This document shows, in pieces, positions 11,801 through 20,015 of a DNA stretch of 64,000 nucleotides. The notes beneath the pieces were generated by a model. That model was given only the letters and a program-made list of their open reading frames with translations. It did no database searches and was not told where the DNA came from. Location: contig NZ_CP037452.1 of assembly GCF_007754425.1 (NCBI RefSeq), forward strand, positions 2,182,664 to 2,246,663, read 5' to 3'. The position numbers and the translations under genes are program-made. The first letter of the stretch is position 1; every line of letters begins with the position of its first letter. Source of the DNA: Gimesia fumaroli (lineage in GTDB: Bacteria > Planctomycetota > Planctomycetia > Planctomycetales > Planctomycetaceae).

Positions 11801-14800
11801 TCAAAGATTGCCCCGCGGCACCACCGTCAGACAACGTGATGAGCTCATCAGCACCGGTAAAACTGAAGATCCGGTCTGCCGCATCGATGTTGTCAATGAT
11901 CGGTTCCAGACCGGTATAAGTAATCGTCGCGGTACCTTCACCATTAAAGAATACACTACCTTCACTATCGTTGGAAAAGCGGTGTTCCACAGTGGTTGCC
12001 GTTCCGCCGAGGATTTCCAGAGTATCGCCGGCGCCATCTTCGCCACCGGTGCCTCCGTTGAAGATGAGGCCATTTACAGGATCGAGCAGACCGCCCATCG
12101 GATTGGTCACGCGCAGAAGATCATCTCCCTCCAGGCCATTGAAGGTGAGGGAGGTGATGTTGGTTAACATCACGGGACCTGTCACGGTTTCTCCCATTCC
12201 GCCGACATCGGTGGTGAGGATAAATGTCGCAGTATTGGCATCAATAAAGGTGATTTCGAGCAGATCGTCTGCACCTGATCCATCAATCACGATGTCACCC
12301 GCCCCGAAGAGGGAGAGATCCTGGAAGGCACCGATGTGCGGCGTCATCGTGTTTGCATCAACGGCGTGTTCGGATGAACTGAACGCGGCTGTCGAACCGA
12401 AGCCGATGGCAAACTGTTCTGCCAGAGAATCTGGGTCAGTAGGTGCATAATTCGGATCGCTTTCGTAAGCAAACAACGGATCGCCGAGGATATTGGTTGG
12501 GTCCAAAGGCAGATTGGAATTCAGATCGTTGTCGTGGAAGACGTTGTAGGTCACGGTTGCGTTGGCAGGAGCGAGGACTCCGAACCCTTCAATGGGGGGC
12601 AGGGGAGGTTCAGCCTGAATATTCAGGTCAATGTTTGTTCCACCATCACCGGTTGCGACTGTGGTGCCGGGGGCATCGTCCAGGTTCCAGTAAGCGACCA
12701 GGCGTGGATCTCCATTCAGGAATGAGGTTCCAACACTGGTTCCGATGATTTCAGCGCGTTCTGCCGGATTGAGTACTACATCGAACCAGGCGATGTCGTC
12801 CATCAGACCGTCGAAGTAGCGACCACTGTCACCGGGGTCACGACCCACATTCATCAGACCATTGATCGTATCGATGAATTGCATACTGTCGAAGCTGGAC
12901 AGGTCTGTGGGGGTGAATCCGGGCAGATAGCCACTGACTTCCGTTCCATCGATGTAAATCCGCATTTCCGAGGTGGTGTTATCCCAGGTGTATTGGATGT
13001 TGGTCCATGTTCCTGCGACACCGGCACTGGGGCCGTCTTCAATCACGAAGTCGCCATCATTTGCGACTCTTCCGTAGAACTGACCTCCACTGTTTGGGCG
13101 GAACTGAAATTCCAGACCCTGATTTCCCGGACCTTCAAAGAACTGGTTCCGTTTCCCGGTATCTTGCATGTTGACCCAGAAACTCAAGGTACCTTGCGCG
13201 CCGACATCGAACGAGGGATCCTGGAATGTGGCAAAATCATCGATGCCGTCAAATTCCAACGCACCGCCGAATTGTCCCATTCCCGGGCGGAACTCAGGAC
13301 CAAGTGGACTGATTCCGTTTGCGGAAATATACATCTCGATGCCGTTTTTATTGTCGACGGCAATATTGCCGGCACCCTGATCGAAGTCCCAGTGTGCGAT
13401 GAGACGGGCGTCTGCTGAGAGTGTGGCCACGCCATTCATTCTAATGTTGTCGCGGTCGGTCTGATTCAGTACAGCGTTAAACCAACCGACATCATCCATC
13501 AATCCGTCGAAGTGTCGATCGCCGCTGGCATCGCGACCAACGGTGACTAACTGGTTGACAGTGCTGATGATCTCAACCCATTGGCTGAGATCTGCGTCAT
13601 AGGTAGTGCTGAGATAGCCAACTTCCGTGCCATCTACATAGATGTGCATTTCCGGATTCACGCCGCCATTAAAATTCCACGTGTATTGGAGATTCTGCCA
13701 GACACCTTCCGTTCCACCAGCGCTGCCATCTTGAATAACAACATTATCACCGGTGTTGTTAACGCCGCGCCCCGGGCTACCAAAGAACTGACCTCCCGTA
13801 TTTTCTCGAAATTGAAATTCAAATCCCAGATCGTCCAGACCTTCAAAGAACTGATTGCGGCGGCTCTGATCCTGCATATTGACCCAGAAGTTGAGCGTTC
13901 CGGCTGCTCCCACATCAAAGGCAGGATCCTGGAACAGACCAAAGTCATCGACGCCGTCAAATTCCAGTGCACCACCAAACACGCCGCCAGCGGGGTTCCA
14001 CAAAGGATCGTTTGTGGGTTGAGGTCCGTCATAAGTGAAGCCGTTAAAAATGTTATCAGTGATGTTGACCGATCCCGGGGGAACGGTGAGGTTTGGATCA
14101 AAGTAAATACCACCAGACTGGGCAAAGTTGCCGACCCCGTTGATCGTGGCAGAATCCTGCCAGTCAAACGTGTTGTGAATGATGTCGACACCATCGGCGG
14201 TCATGCCTTGATTGGTAATCGTGACGGTATAATTCTGATCGCCCTGTTCCTGGAACGCGCCGGCTTCCAATCCGTTTCCGAAGTAGTTGAAGGAAATTTC
14301 ACCACTGAAGGCTTCGTTGTTCGGATCACCCAATGTTCCCTGAGGGCCAATGGCGATCGGCCCCCAGCGGAAGTGATCGGCACGGAATTCATTACGGGTG
14401 ATCAGAAAGTTTTCACCACTGCCACTGTTGCCATCACGGATGGCGGCGCGTCCGAATTTTCCTTCAAAGATGGAATCGGAGATTTCCAGATTGTCAGCAT
14501 TTTCAAAGACGATGGCACTGCGGTAGTTGTCACTGAATAACAGATTATTCAGTGTTGTATTGTCGCCTGTTGTGACAACGACATATCCACGATAGTCGGT
14601 TGCCATCGTGTGCGTTTCCCAACCTAACTGTGCGCCACTGATCGACACGTCATTACCTGAAATGTGGATCACTTCATCATAGGTTGTGGGAGCGCCTGAT
14701 TTGCGAATTTCGACATCTTCTTTACCGGCACCAACGATGGAGACCGCCTGGTTCAAGTTCAGAGTGCCTGTTGTCAGATAAGTGCCCGCGGCGACATTAA

Positions 14801-17800
14801 TGGTGCCACCAATACCAGCGAGATTGAGGGCATCCCGCAGATCAGCACCACCGGCAGAACCAAGTACATTAACCGTAGGAGCATCACCGGAAATACTGGC
14901 GGCAATAATATCGGCATCCAGTTCAACGGTTCCACTGGTAACAGACAGATTTCCTGAGCCAATGTCTGTTGTATTTGTCAGGAAGGAAACAGAATCGTCT
15001 GCTCCCGCGTTGATGATTAGATTCGCGTTGAATTGCTCATCCAGTCCTTCTACATTCAGGGCATCGATGCCACTGCCTCCGCCGAGTTCGGTATTGATCG
15101 TCAAGGAGTTTGTGGCATTCAAAAAGGTAACCGACTCAGCCAGTGAAGAGTCAATGAAAGACTCACCATCATTCAGATCACCATCATCAGACAGTGTAAT
15201 CGTTTCTGCTGCTCCTGTGAAAGTAAATACTCGATCTGTAACGTCCAGATTGTCAGTGATTGGTTCCAGGCCGGTATAGGAAATAATCGGAGTCACTGCT
15301 CCATTGATGATAATATTACCTGAGCTGGCATCGACCAAAACATGCTCTACGGAAGCTAAACTACCGGTCCGACTCAGAACCAGTTCATCGTTACCACCAG
15401 TTCCACCGTTAAAAATAATTTGAAGTGGAGTGGTCTCATCGATGCCGGTCAGGTCAACCGTGAGTCTGTCATCCTGATTGGGTTCACCATCAATGACTAA
15501 GGGGCCGCCCAGAGAAAGTAATGGTATTGTGGATATGGTCATACCGGAATCATTGTCCGTTAAAACCAGATTCGGTCCCACTAAACTGAGTGTGTAGTTG
15601 TTGGCTGTGCCATTCACGGGCAGTGTAATCTGTGGTGTTGGATCTTGAACGACAATGGAGACATCGTTGCCGTCACCACCTGTGTAGGTCAGAAATGCCG
15701 TTAAGCCTGAGACACCGAGAAAATTGGAAAATTCATGGCCTTCATCAAGACCAGCGAAAGTACCGACAACAGGATCAACGCCATCATTGTTGATCAAGAC
15801 AAACTGTTCGCCTGCAGCAGGATCATAGCCGTCGATTAGATTTAATGTTGCTCCCGCACCAATAGTTACCGTTCCCGTGACATCAATCTGATCATATTCG
15901 GTTCCCGGAGTCGTTCCGTTAATCTCAATATCCAGGCTTCCCGCAGGAACGGAATTGGTGTTAATGGTGATCGGAGCATAAAACAGATCTTCGTTGCTGC
16001 CATTGGCTACACTATCGCCATCGATCATCAGCACGCCGGTAATCATATTCCCTGCGATTTGTACGGCGCCGATGGTCATTTCATCCAGTCGCGTCAAACC
16101 AGCTGAACTCAACGCCGTATTGGATACAGAGATAAAATTATCGATCTGGCTGGTAATTACCAATCCGGTAGGATCTACGATCAAAGCACCAATGGCGCCC
16201 AACGTACTTTCAGAACCTTCGCCATCCACATAGAGATAGAGTGTCTGCCCGGATGAAAGGCCAATCGCATCACCACTGGGAGACTGATTCTGGAAATTTC
16301 CGGTTGAACCATCGATGAGGGCACCAACATTGGTCAGCGGGCCGTTTGAGCCGGCGTCTGTTGTCCAGAGGACGATGTCCCCAAAATTGTTTTGTGCATA
16401 GATGCGGCGTTCGCCGTTGATTTCAATGATCCCCCCGCCGCCGGTGGTGCCGGAGTCGGAGCCGATTCCCGGAGTCGGGAAGGGGTAGGGGATTAATGTC
16501 TCATTGATCCAGGTCTGTCCGCCGTCATTACTGATGGCGTGATACTGACTGGTGACACTGGGGCCCGTGCCGGTATGAAAATATCCTTCCAACACGCCGC
16601 CGCCCATGTTGAGGATGCTGGCATGGTCGCCCGAGGTCAGGCCAGTTGGACTGGTGATGGCGCCCAAGACTAAATTTGTTCCGTTCCAGGTATAAGTGGC
16701 CCGGCGGAGTTCTCCCGTGGAACCTCGCCAGAAGAGAATATTTTCTCCCTGAACCGATTCAACATAACGTAAATCTTCGCCGGGTCCCACATCGAGATGA
16801 GTGAAGCTGCCCAGATTGATGTTGTTCAGCTCGAACGTATCTCCCTGAATATTCAAACCATTCGTGTGAATGATTCCGGGACTGAATCCAGGAGCCAATG
16901 TCGCACCATCTGTGACTGTCAGTATTCCCTGAATATCAGGTGTGCCGCTCAGTGTAATTCCACGGTTGACGGTCACGTTTTCTGTATAAGTTCCTGACTG
17001 AACTTCGACTGTTCCAGATGCGTCAACCAGATTAATGGCGTTTTGAATGCGGGAACCGTTTTCCGGTTCGCCGCCGAATGTATGTACGCTGAGAGTTGAT
17101 GTGTCGGGTTGGAATCCGGGAGCGACGCCGTTGGTGTCAGCACCACTGGTAAGAATGGTTGAGAAGTCAATAGCACCATTGGTTTGAGCTAAGCCGTCTA
17201 CGACACCGACGATTCCAGCAGCAATCACGGCAGAATCAGCAGTACCCCACCAGTTTCGACTGGCATCGAGATTTGCCTGAGTGTCCTGCTGGAAGAAGAT
17301 CAGTGCTTCATTATTGACAATACTGTTGTCGCGAATCACAACGTTGGTGGGATGATTGCCAAAGGCTTTACCGATTCGGATGGCGTAATTGATCTGTCCT
17401 GAAGAAACTGATGCCAGATTGTCGTGAATCGAATTATTTGTAATTTGAACATTATCGACGTTTTCACTGACATAGATCACGCCGTTTTCACTCGTACTAC
17501 CGCTGACGTCGTTGCCGCTGACGATCACGTTTGATCGCTCGACCGTGATGCCATCCTGCAGGGAATCAATGACTACGTTATTGATGATATAGCTGGTCGT
17601 GGTATCTGCCCCTATTTCATCAATGACCTTGATGCCGTCATTCTGATTCAGGTGATCCAGATCAAGCAAGTTTCCTTCAATGGTAATAGCTTCGGAATCG
17701 TAAACATAAATGGCCCCGTTGGTGCTGCGAACATTACGCAATTCATTAAAACTGATATTACTGTTCGACGAGTAGGCGAAATTTGCACCGTCGCCTTCAG

Positions 17801-20015
17801 TATCAAAGATGTAGTTATACTGGATCGATGAATTGCTGGCGTTGGCCAGCTGTACGCCTTCGTCGCCTGTTGAGTTGTGAATGATATTGTATTGAACCGT
17901 GATATTATCTACGGGATTGCTGCTGCGAACGAGATCACCAGTACCGTTCGTGATGACCAGGCCGTCCAGGGTGACGTTGTCAGCATCAATCAGGAAGATG
18001 CGGCTCAGTGAGCCTCCGCCGTCAATGATGGTTTCTGTGGAGTCGTCGGTTTCATCTCGTAGAGAACCGGTGCCGGGACGTGGATCAACGCCGGCTTGTG
18101 CCCCCTGAATGGTGATTGACTTGGATACTGTAATTGTCGAACTCGGCAGATAGGTTCCAGCGGCGATGATTACTGTACCGCCATCCGCAACATTGTCGAT
18201 GGCTTCCTGAATCGTAGCGAATGCGTCGACACCAAATTCGGTGGCGGGGCCTCCTGCGTCTGGATCCTGACCTGGAGTTGGATTACTGAAATTGTCATCT
18301 ACGTAGACCACAGCCGGGCCGTTAAACACAAATTCAATGGCGCCAATGTCTGGTGCTGAGCCTTGCGGTCTGGGGGTTCCGATCTGGTCAAATAACGCGG
18401 TGGTGCCTCCATTATCAATCGCTTCGCTCCCCGGAAGAGGGATATGAGTCTGTATTGCAGACTGTGCTCCCGGTGAACCGACCATTGCGCCATTGGGGGT
18501 CAGAGCAGAAAGGTTGGCAGGAGTTCCGGTAATATCAGTCGACTGGAACACAAAACCATTGGGAACATTTTCAACCGTTCCATTAATCAGGTTATATCCA
18601 TTGGAAGTAGTGAGATTAAACATCCCACCATCGGTTCCGATCTGATGACCGCTGTTAGCATCCAGGATTGTGCCGGAGATTTCCAATTGATTTGCAGGTT
18701 GAAGTGGATTTGTGCTGAGATAAATTCCACCGGTTTCATCAACGCTGGCTGTATTGAGAGTAATTGTCGAAGTCAAAATTGTTGAATAGGTGGCATTAGT
18801 GGCGATAGCACCACCAGAGAAAGCATGATTACCCGAAAAAGTACTTTCAGCTACGTTTAATGTATTTGATGGCGAACCATTCAAAACAGTCGAGGAAATG
18901 GCTCCTCCTGTGCCTGATGTGCTTTCGACTGAATTATTCATCAGCGTGGTAGCAAAGATTGTTGTGCGCAATTGTATCTCATTGGAACCAATGCTGCTGA
19001 TTGCACCCCCACCGACAGTAGCATTGGCCTGATCGGTCACTTTGTTATTGAGCAATAAAGAACCATCAATGCGCACATCGGCGATCACACCAAATGTCGA
19101 CCCAGTTCCACCCTCAAATATTTTTGCCAAGATCGCACCACCGCCCTGAGGACCAGAGGTTTGGTTGGAATCAAATACACTTTCATTAATATTGAGTCGT
19201 CCGCCGAAGGATGCATACGCGATTGCACCTCCGCCACCATAAAGACCCGCCGATTCTGTTGTCTGATTATTAACAAAAGTAGAACCGGTGATGGTGTGAA
19301 TCACACCTTCATCTCGACTTTCGGTGATATTGATTGCTCCGCCTTGCGCAGAGTAATCACCAGCGACACTATCAGCTGCAGCAATATTGTCGAAAAAGAG
19401 ACTGTCTTCGATGCTGACAATCGTATTATAAGCATGAACTGCAGCTCCCCACGATGATTCATTTTCAGAGAATTCCATGGCTTGCAGAGTTAATGTGTGA
19501 TTAGGCAAGTTACCCAAAGCCAGAATACCACCACCGCCATTCAGATCTGAATAACCAGTGTTACCTTCCCCGGCAGTAATTGCAAAGTTGGAGAATGTGG
19601 CGTTGGCATTTTCTACTGTAAATACGCGGAACAAGTCGTTGCCGGTCACTGTGATCTCTTTTGTACCAGAGTCACCATCGGTATCGCCGTTGATGATCAC
19701 GTCGTCTTCGATATGCAGAGTTGTTCCAGCATTGATTGTTCCAGAAAGACCTGTCTGAAAGACAATCGTATCTAAACCTGCATTGGCATTGGCCTGATCA
19801 ATCGCGTCTGCCAGTGAACCGGTACCACTGGCGTCTAAATTCTCGACAGTGAATGTCGTGAGCAGCGTTCGGTCTTCCAAGGCTTCTGTCGTCGCGATTT
19901 GATTATCCACAATCGCCTGCCAGCGCCGGCGGATGGCACGACGGTCACGGGATCGAAAGACGGGGCGTTGTTTGATGCGAGAAGTCAGCGTGTTGAGCCA
20001 GTTGGTCAGTAGCAT
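2841..20015 (-). CDS. Giant mosaic surface/secreted protein (about 5,724 residues)
   Basis: The start is placed at the ATG at 20015, which has GAAGGA eight bases upstream; a TTG 27 bases further up has no RBS. Residues 42-52 (TTEALEDRTLL) resemble the planctomycete LEPR-XLL sorting motif. In order the protein then shows: beta-helix repeats with Pmp-like features (about 55-540), a second beta helix starting VYVDDNF (about 570-960), an Asp-box (SNDGGQTW, about 1166), a third short helix (about 1730), two LamG/concanavalin-like domains (about 2010-2450), filamentous-haemagglutinin-like repeats (about 2770-3340), calcium-binding RTX-like GGDGNDNITG repeats (about 4120-4170), five golvesin-like modules alternating with four choice-of-anchor D modules (about 4318-5547), and a C-terminal metalloprotease-like domain with HELGH at 5665-5669. 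The role is probably adhesion or cell-surface structure; no substrate can be read. No secretion system genes lie nearby. Confidence 0.9.
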   Translation of the reverse strand: MLLTNWLNTLTSRIKQRPVFRSRDRRAIRRRWQAIVDNQIATTEALEDRTLLTTFTVENLDASGTGSLADAIDQANANAGLDTIVFQTGLSGTINAGTTLHIEDDVIINGDTDGDSGTKEITVTGNDLFRVFTVENANATFSNFAITAGEGNTGYSDLNGGGGILALGNLPNHTLTLQAMEFSENESSWGAAVHAYNTIVSIEDSLFFDNIAAADSVAGDYSAQGGAINITESRDEGVIHTITGSTFVNNQTTESAGLYGGGGAIAYASFGGRLNINESVFDSNQTSGPQGGGAILAKIFEGGTGSTFGVIADVRIDGSLLLNNKVTDQANATVGGGAISSIGSNEIQLRTTIFATTLMNNSVESTSGTGGAISSTVLNGSPSNTLNVAESTFSGNHAFSGGAIATNATYSTILTSTITLNTASVDETGGIYLSTNPLQPANQLEISGTILDANSGHQIGTDGGMFNLTTSNGYNLINGTVENVPNGFVFQSTDITGTPANLSALTPNGAMVGSPGAQSAIQTHIPLPGSEAIDNGGTTALFDQIGTPRPQGSAPDIGAIEFVFNGPAVVYVDDNFSNPTPGQDPDAGGPATEFGVDAFATIQEAIDNVADGGTVIIAAGTYLPSSTITVSKSITIQGAQAGVDPRPGTGSLRDETDDSTETIIDGGGSLSRIFLIDADNVTLDGLVITNGTGDLVRSSNPVDNITVQYNIIHNSTGDEGVQLANASNSSIQYNYIFDTEGDGANFAYSSNSNISFNELRNVRSTNGAIYVYDSEAITIEGNLLDLDHLNQNDGIKVIDEIGADTTTSYIINNVVIDSLQDGITVERSNVIVSGNDVSGSTSENGVIYVSENVDNVQITNNSIHDNLASVSSGQINYAIRIGKAFGNHPTNVVIRDNSIVNNEALIFFQQDTQANLDASRNWWGTADSAVIAAGIVGVVDGLAQTNGAIDFSTILTSGADTNGVAPGFQPDTSTLSVHTFGGEPENGSRIQNAINLVDASGTVEVQSGTYTENVTVNRGITLSGTPDIQGILTVTDGATLAPGFSPGIIHTNGLNIQGDTFELNNINLGSFTHLDVGPGEDLRYVESVQGENILFWRGSTGELRRATYTWNGTNLVLGAITSPTGLTSGDHASILNMGGGVLEGYFHTGTGPSVTSQYHAISNDGGQTWINETLIPYPFPTPGIGSDSGTTGGGGIIEINGERRIYAQNNFGDIVLWTTDAGSNGPLTNVGALIDGSTGNFQNQSPSGDAIGLSSGQTLYLYVDGEGSESTLGAIGALIVDPTGLVITSQIDNFISVSNTALSSAGLTRLDEMTIGAVQIAGNMITGVLMIDGDSVANGSNEDLFYAPITINTNSVPAGSLDIEINGTTPGTEYDQIDVTGTVTIGAGATLNLIDGYDPAAGEQFVLINNDGVDPVVGTFAGLDEGHEFSNFLGVSGLTAFLTYTGGDGNDVSIVVQDPTPQITLPVNGTANNYTLSLVGPNLVLTDNDSGMTISTIPLLSLGGPLVIDGEPNQDDRLTVDLTGIDETTPLQIIFNGGTGGNDELVLSRTGSLASVEHVLVDASSGNIIINGAVTPIISYTGLEPITDNLDVTDRVFTFTGAAETITLSDDGDLNDGESFIDSSLAESVTFLNATNSLTINTELGGGSGIDALNVEGLDEQFNANLIINAGADDSVSFLTNTTDIGSGNLSVTSGTVELDADIIAASISGDAPTVNVLGSAGGADLRDALNLAGIGGTINVAAGTYLTTGTLNLNQAVSIVGAGKEDVEIRKSGAPTTYDEVIHISGNDVSISGAQLGWETHTMATDYRGYVVVTTGDNTTLNNLLFSDNYRSAIVFENADNLEISDSIFEGKFGRAAIRDGNSGSGENFLITRNEFRADHFRWGPIAIGPQGTLGDPNNEAFSGEISFNYFGNGLEAGAFQEQGDQNYTVTITNQGMTADGVDIIHNTFDWQDSATINGVGNFAQSGGIYFDPNLTVPPGSVNITDNIFNGFTYDGPQPTNDPLWNPAGGVFGGALEFDGVDDFGLFQDPAFDVGAAGTLNFWVNMQDQSRRNQFFEGLDDLGFEFQFRENTGGQFFGSPGRGVNNTGDNVVIQDGSAGGTEGVWQNLQYTWNFNGGVNPEMHIYVDGTEVGYLSTTYDADLSQWVEIISTVNQLVTVGRDASGDRHFDGLMDDVGWFNAVLNQTDRDNIRMNGVATLSADARLIAHWDFDQGAGNIAVDNKNGIEMYISANGISPLGPEFRPGMGQFGGALEFDGIDDFATFQDPSFDVGAQGTLSFWVNMQDTGKRNQFFEGPGNQGLEFQFRPNSGGQFYGRVANDGDFVIEDGPSAGVAGTWTNIQYTWDNTTSEMRIYIDGTEVSGYLPGFTPTDLSSFDSMQFIDTINGLMNVGRDPGDSGRYFDGLMDDIAWFDVVLNPAERAEIIGTSVGTSFLNGDPRLVAYWNLDDAPGTTVATGDGGTNIDLNIQAEPPLPPIEGFGVLAPANATVTYNVFHDNDLNSNLPLDPTNILGDPLFAYESDPNYAPTDPDSLAEQFAIGFGSTAAFSSSEHAVDANTMTPHIGAFQDLSLFGAGDIVIDGSGADDLLEITFIDANTATFILTTDVGGMGETVTGPVMLTNITSLTFNGLEGDDLLRVTNPMGGLLDPVNGLIFNGGTGGEDGAGDTLEILGGTATTVEHRFSNDSEGSVFFNGEGTATITYTGLEPIIDNIDAADRIFSFTGADELITLSDGGAAGQSLIDSTLGESVLFLNPTASLTINTEAFGGTGIDTVNLIGADAAFSANLTVNAGANDAINTGTIDIGAGNADLNAALVNVNLAFTTTGSVDIDASSGITFAAAGVIDAGANTIDLQAGIGIMLGQITTTGDVTVTATAGSIFDANAGVNNITANNATLVSGSGAGLFDALETAISALEANIGGGLELDDTGTLNVGFAGGINGVTVGGPSTITSTGTMTVTENVTASGGDLLLQNTGGNFNQNAGTTISNTGAFEIGINSTGQVNLIEDSLINSSGNGLIDIDAVNDVNVVRITTGGEVQITTSAGAIIDNKTVNLFPPNIIADSLSLLAATGIGDTAISANLGVNVNTLSASSSSGNIVIFEHDSVNVGTVNGISGLFNNGYIDLLANNSITVDQDVRSTNLDSIVSIRSGNQLTVNAAIESNDGTINLLAFNDLILGSASSIDTTTSAYINLRADLNNSGTGEFTQNEGSIINARGGLLSIHASEDINLTNLVSIGGQILIETTNGAIIDNTVGEGTLITGGEAAFLAATGIGNFADGDIDTAVSTLTASTPGGNINIYNMGALDIGAPLFIGMPLSDVEANTGSIDITSASPLTVSGNVTGAGTVTLTSTDGAGPGDDLTINAGVTVESTGADVVLNSGDNFLLTLTGEVIAATTIEINVDPSAGDPDAAGATVDLLGNVDATLTTINGGDDEDTFNILPTGDSPITINGGDPTLPGPGDVLNMDFSGLTNPPVLTLGMDAGSGEFSFLAPDLQLPVTYSSIENVTTSTGAYHLVLDMLASGFQDGAADDINVALDATGTDLQIAINPSIFFTGAIADILSFTVLGSSDSDSLHVNETAGGLPFFATAAPPVGISSGSHLNAAADFYLEDVFNPNTYDVNDITFHFDGGGGMNDAFRLITSINTYNVGYFSDLDDALGSGNIVAAQSGNTDIDFGFSFARLEGLDFLTYSGGELHVDASATPMTNQIAIDSPSLLSSYTEIMGNGGFTDLVFDGYQDLVVVSGPGSETIDLIAVGPGSNITSIVIDADDVFGTNAADNDVIRVHSAPLGVLNINILAAAGDDVINVFDAGNTVDNINAQIMIDGEGGNDTLTIIDSGDLTGDTFEITSTTVEGLTSAAGTDITYMAIDNLNVTGTDGNDDISVNLTTQEDLNNVTINGFNGDDDFSLQNGSTPMGVDTRLNGDAGNDEFFFLPGSILRGFIDGGGDVDTIDYTTYAAVVHIALSGLGTIDGFQGRENNGSILGTGIGSLGFDNIDDLLGSGLSDTLEGPDLNNYWGITSTDTGFIIADRPNLMIGRPTTGGDATATPPEQFLSFLDFENLIGGSLNDRFDLSDGAGLTGTLNGDLGNDSLDYRDYTTGVNVDLFAGTATNIGGGLALGTGGGDDDNSIENVFGGDGNDNITGDNDNNILGDGFGSDNLDGGGNGVGSENGGNDVFLMEPGAGGSVDVITDIHGNDTVDFRFASQGIVFDADIINTPQDVFGGNTVELRQIQPQQPDTNPSFMENVVGSEFNDLIFIDPLSQDGNFPIDGPPVLRSVDGRGGNDTLDFDAKGQEVIDTGFSLTADGVGTVQYLNFENVRPFEDNPGFIVDNGDSAFTITGDWPYHPAGTAAITNGIGFEDDIHTVAGTTPTGVGPAQAFWEFFGLTPGQYRVSVTWPVSTNPGIVAQVATDTPFTVFDGAQTDIGTTAVDLGTSDLNQQIAPNDFSVDGAVWEDLGVFTINSRTLTVMLTNLADGKVTADAIRIERVSAGPEIELTDVTDALAPPALVVDGHPGGIQFGDTELLTPAVRTFEITNNGSAVLNISNITIPAGYTTDLTAQAIGIGSTIQFTITMDASTFGDRSGIFSFDTDDVDEATFNILLDGRVSNVVIVDDGDAEFSATAGFETFTTSVNEGNVGFEGDITGAVPNQPGSTPAPGTETATWTFTDLADGNYRVSTTWSPLYNRVDDAPYSLDGGAGVFDLDVDQRITPGSFVDENGVAWFDLNLSYLVVGGTLTVTLTNDANNFPRDSYDLANGVIADAIRIEYLPEPDLEVTVDMGTVVEDDTGNVDFGSTLPGIPIIKTFTVTNLSMTDVDVTGLIEFPPGFSIDPASPFGTDTVPVTIGGGSSVTFTVQFDGGTNGSTFGQISFTTGDEDENPYNFTVSGTAGPATVGVTDTDFSTTGTWTGHTPGGVGDPEFLYAGDYVTGGVGANTATWSFDVEPGRYQVVAHWYVHPDVTTNGHGAASNAPYTIFDDVTPVTTVLVNQQTSSDDFLDDGTFWEFIGDPVVITSDALNVLLTDNANGIVYADEIRIYRVVDPVISVEVDGVEVEDGSSVDFEETIVGAAVVKTFTITNSGERNMALGTINLPAGFTLISGFGNDNLPPGASTTFTMQMDAATAGPFGGMVSFGVDSADANPFNFTVTGSAQNSMIVDNGDLNYSNSGPWETFSTTTAFYEYFQQDQDVLDGGDLPGSNTASWSFNNLGAGAYQVSAHWFQHSSLAPDAQITISGIEGGPVTVSLDQRFAPNDFSADGTNWEELGDFQVAAGGTLTVTITDDGASGDIAADAMRLELIPVGMQDPEIEVQAGAVDLVSGVSSLDLGTTGFGESLFQTFTITNTGTDTLNLGAITTPANFSVFSGPGTTTLFAGQSTTFVLEFNSTGVSGTSSGTVSIANNDADEAPFDIDVSATMSAVQIVDDRDADYSDVGNWQLKQGASLFYYQTDGQQLNQGENGTATWNFTGLAAGTYTVSTTWYHNVARATNAEYNIGTGPIVVNQRVAPNDFNSEGEDWEILGTIAVGAGGSITVTLSDNVADGSIIADAVRIERTGPLVAAAGESSTPAASITQADLDAVRNAALTYWSATGLTADEMDRLQSVSFVLADLPDAMLGGATSSTILIDVNAAGYGWFVDDSPFDSSEFTLDADGNLVADADSEAFGRMDLLTVVMHELGHTLGYDDLDAAEAGNDLMSESLNDSQRRLPEIDDADASDIDDFFSAITGGDNPLLN
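3370..7065 (-). repeat. Array of five golvesin-like and four choice-of-anchor D modules inside the giant gene
   Basis: Nine modules alternate with a period of about 260-280 residues. The golvesin-like modules share IVDxGD/DxD near the start, an ATW-F-L--G-Y-VS-TW core, QR-APNDF, W--LG and a closing ADAIRIE. The anchor-D modules share a VDFG/LDLGT start, a TFTITN core and SF--D--D--PF-. The copies have diverged clearly at protein level, so this is an old duplication and not a recent one. Confidence 0.8.
10030..10900 (-). other. AT-rich segment inside the giant gene
   Basis: One sample block at 10381-10440 has about 33% G+C, whereas a block at 7501-7560 has about 65%. The frame stays open, and the segment encodes filamentous-haemagglutinin-like repeats. 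The contrast suggests that the gene was assembled from pieces of different origin. Confidence 0.6.
12665..13990 (-). repeat. Tandem LamG-like domain duplication inside the giant gene
   Basis: Two domains of about 205 residues follow each other. Both contain FGGALEFDG-DDF, GTL-FWVNMQD, RNQFFEG, IY-DGTEV, VGRD and FDGLMDD, and both end with a LxAxWxxD motif. They probably bind carbohydrate or another surface ligand, as is usual for the LamG/concanavalin fold. Confidence 0.8.

Noticed and set aside
10363-11919. Plus-strand frame of 518 codons
   Set aside because: Antisense of the haemagglutinin-like repeats; a Ser/Pro/Val/Ile-rich product without any motif, produced by the repeated codon pattern of the real gene.
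2841-20015. RTX toxin with its own type I secretion system
   Set aside because: The RTX-like repeats are a small part of the protein, and no ABC transporter, HlyD or TolC-like gene lies in the window.
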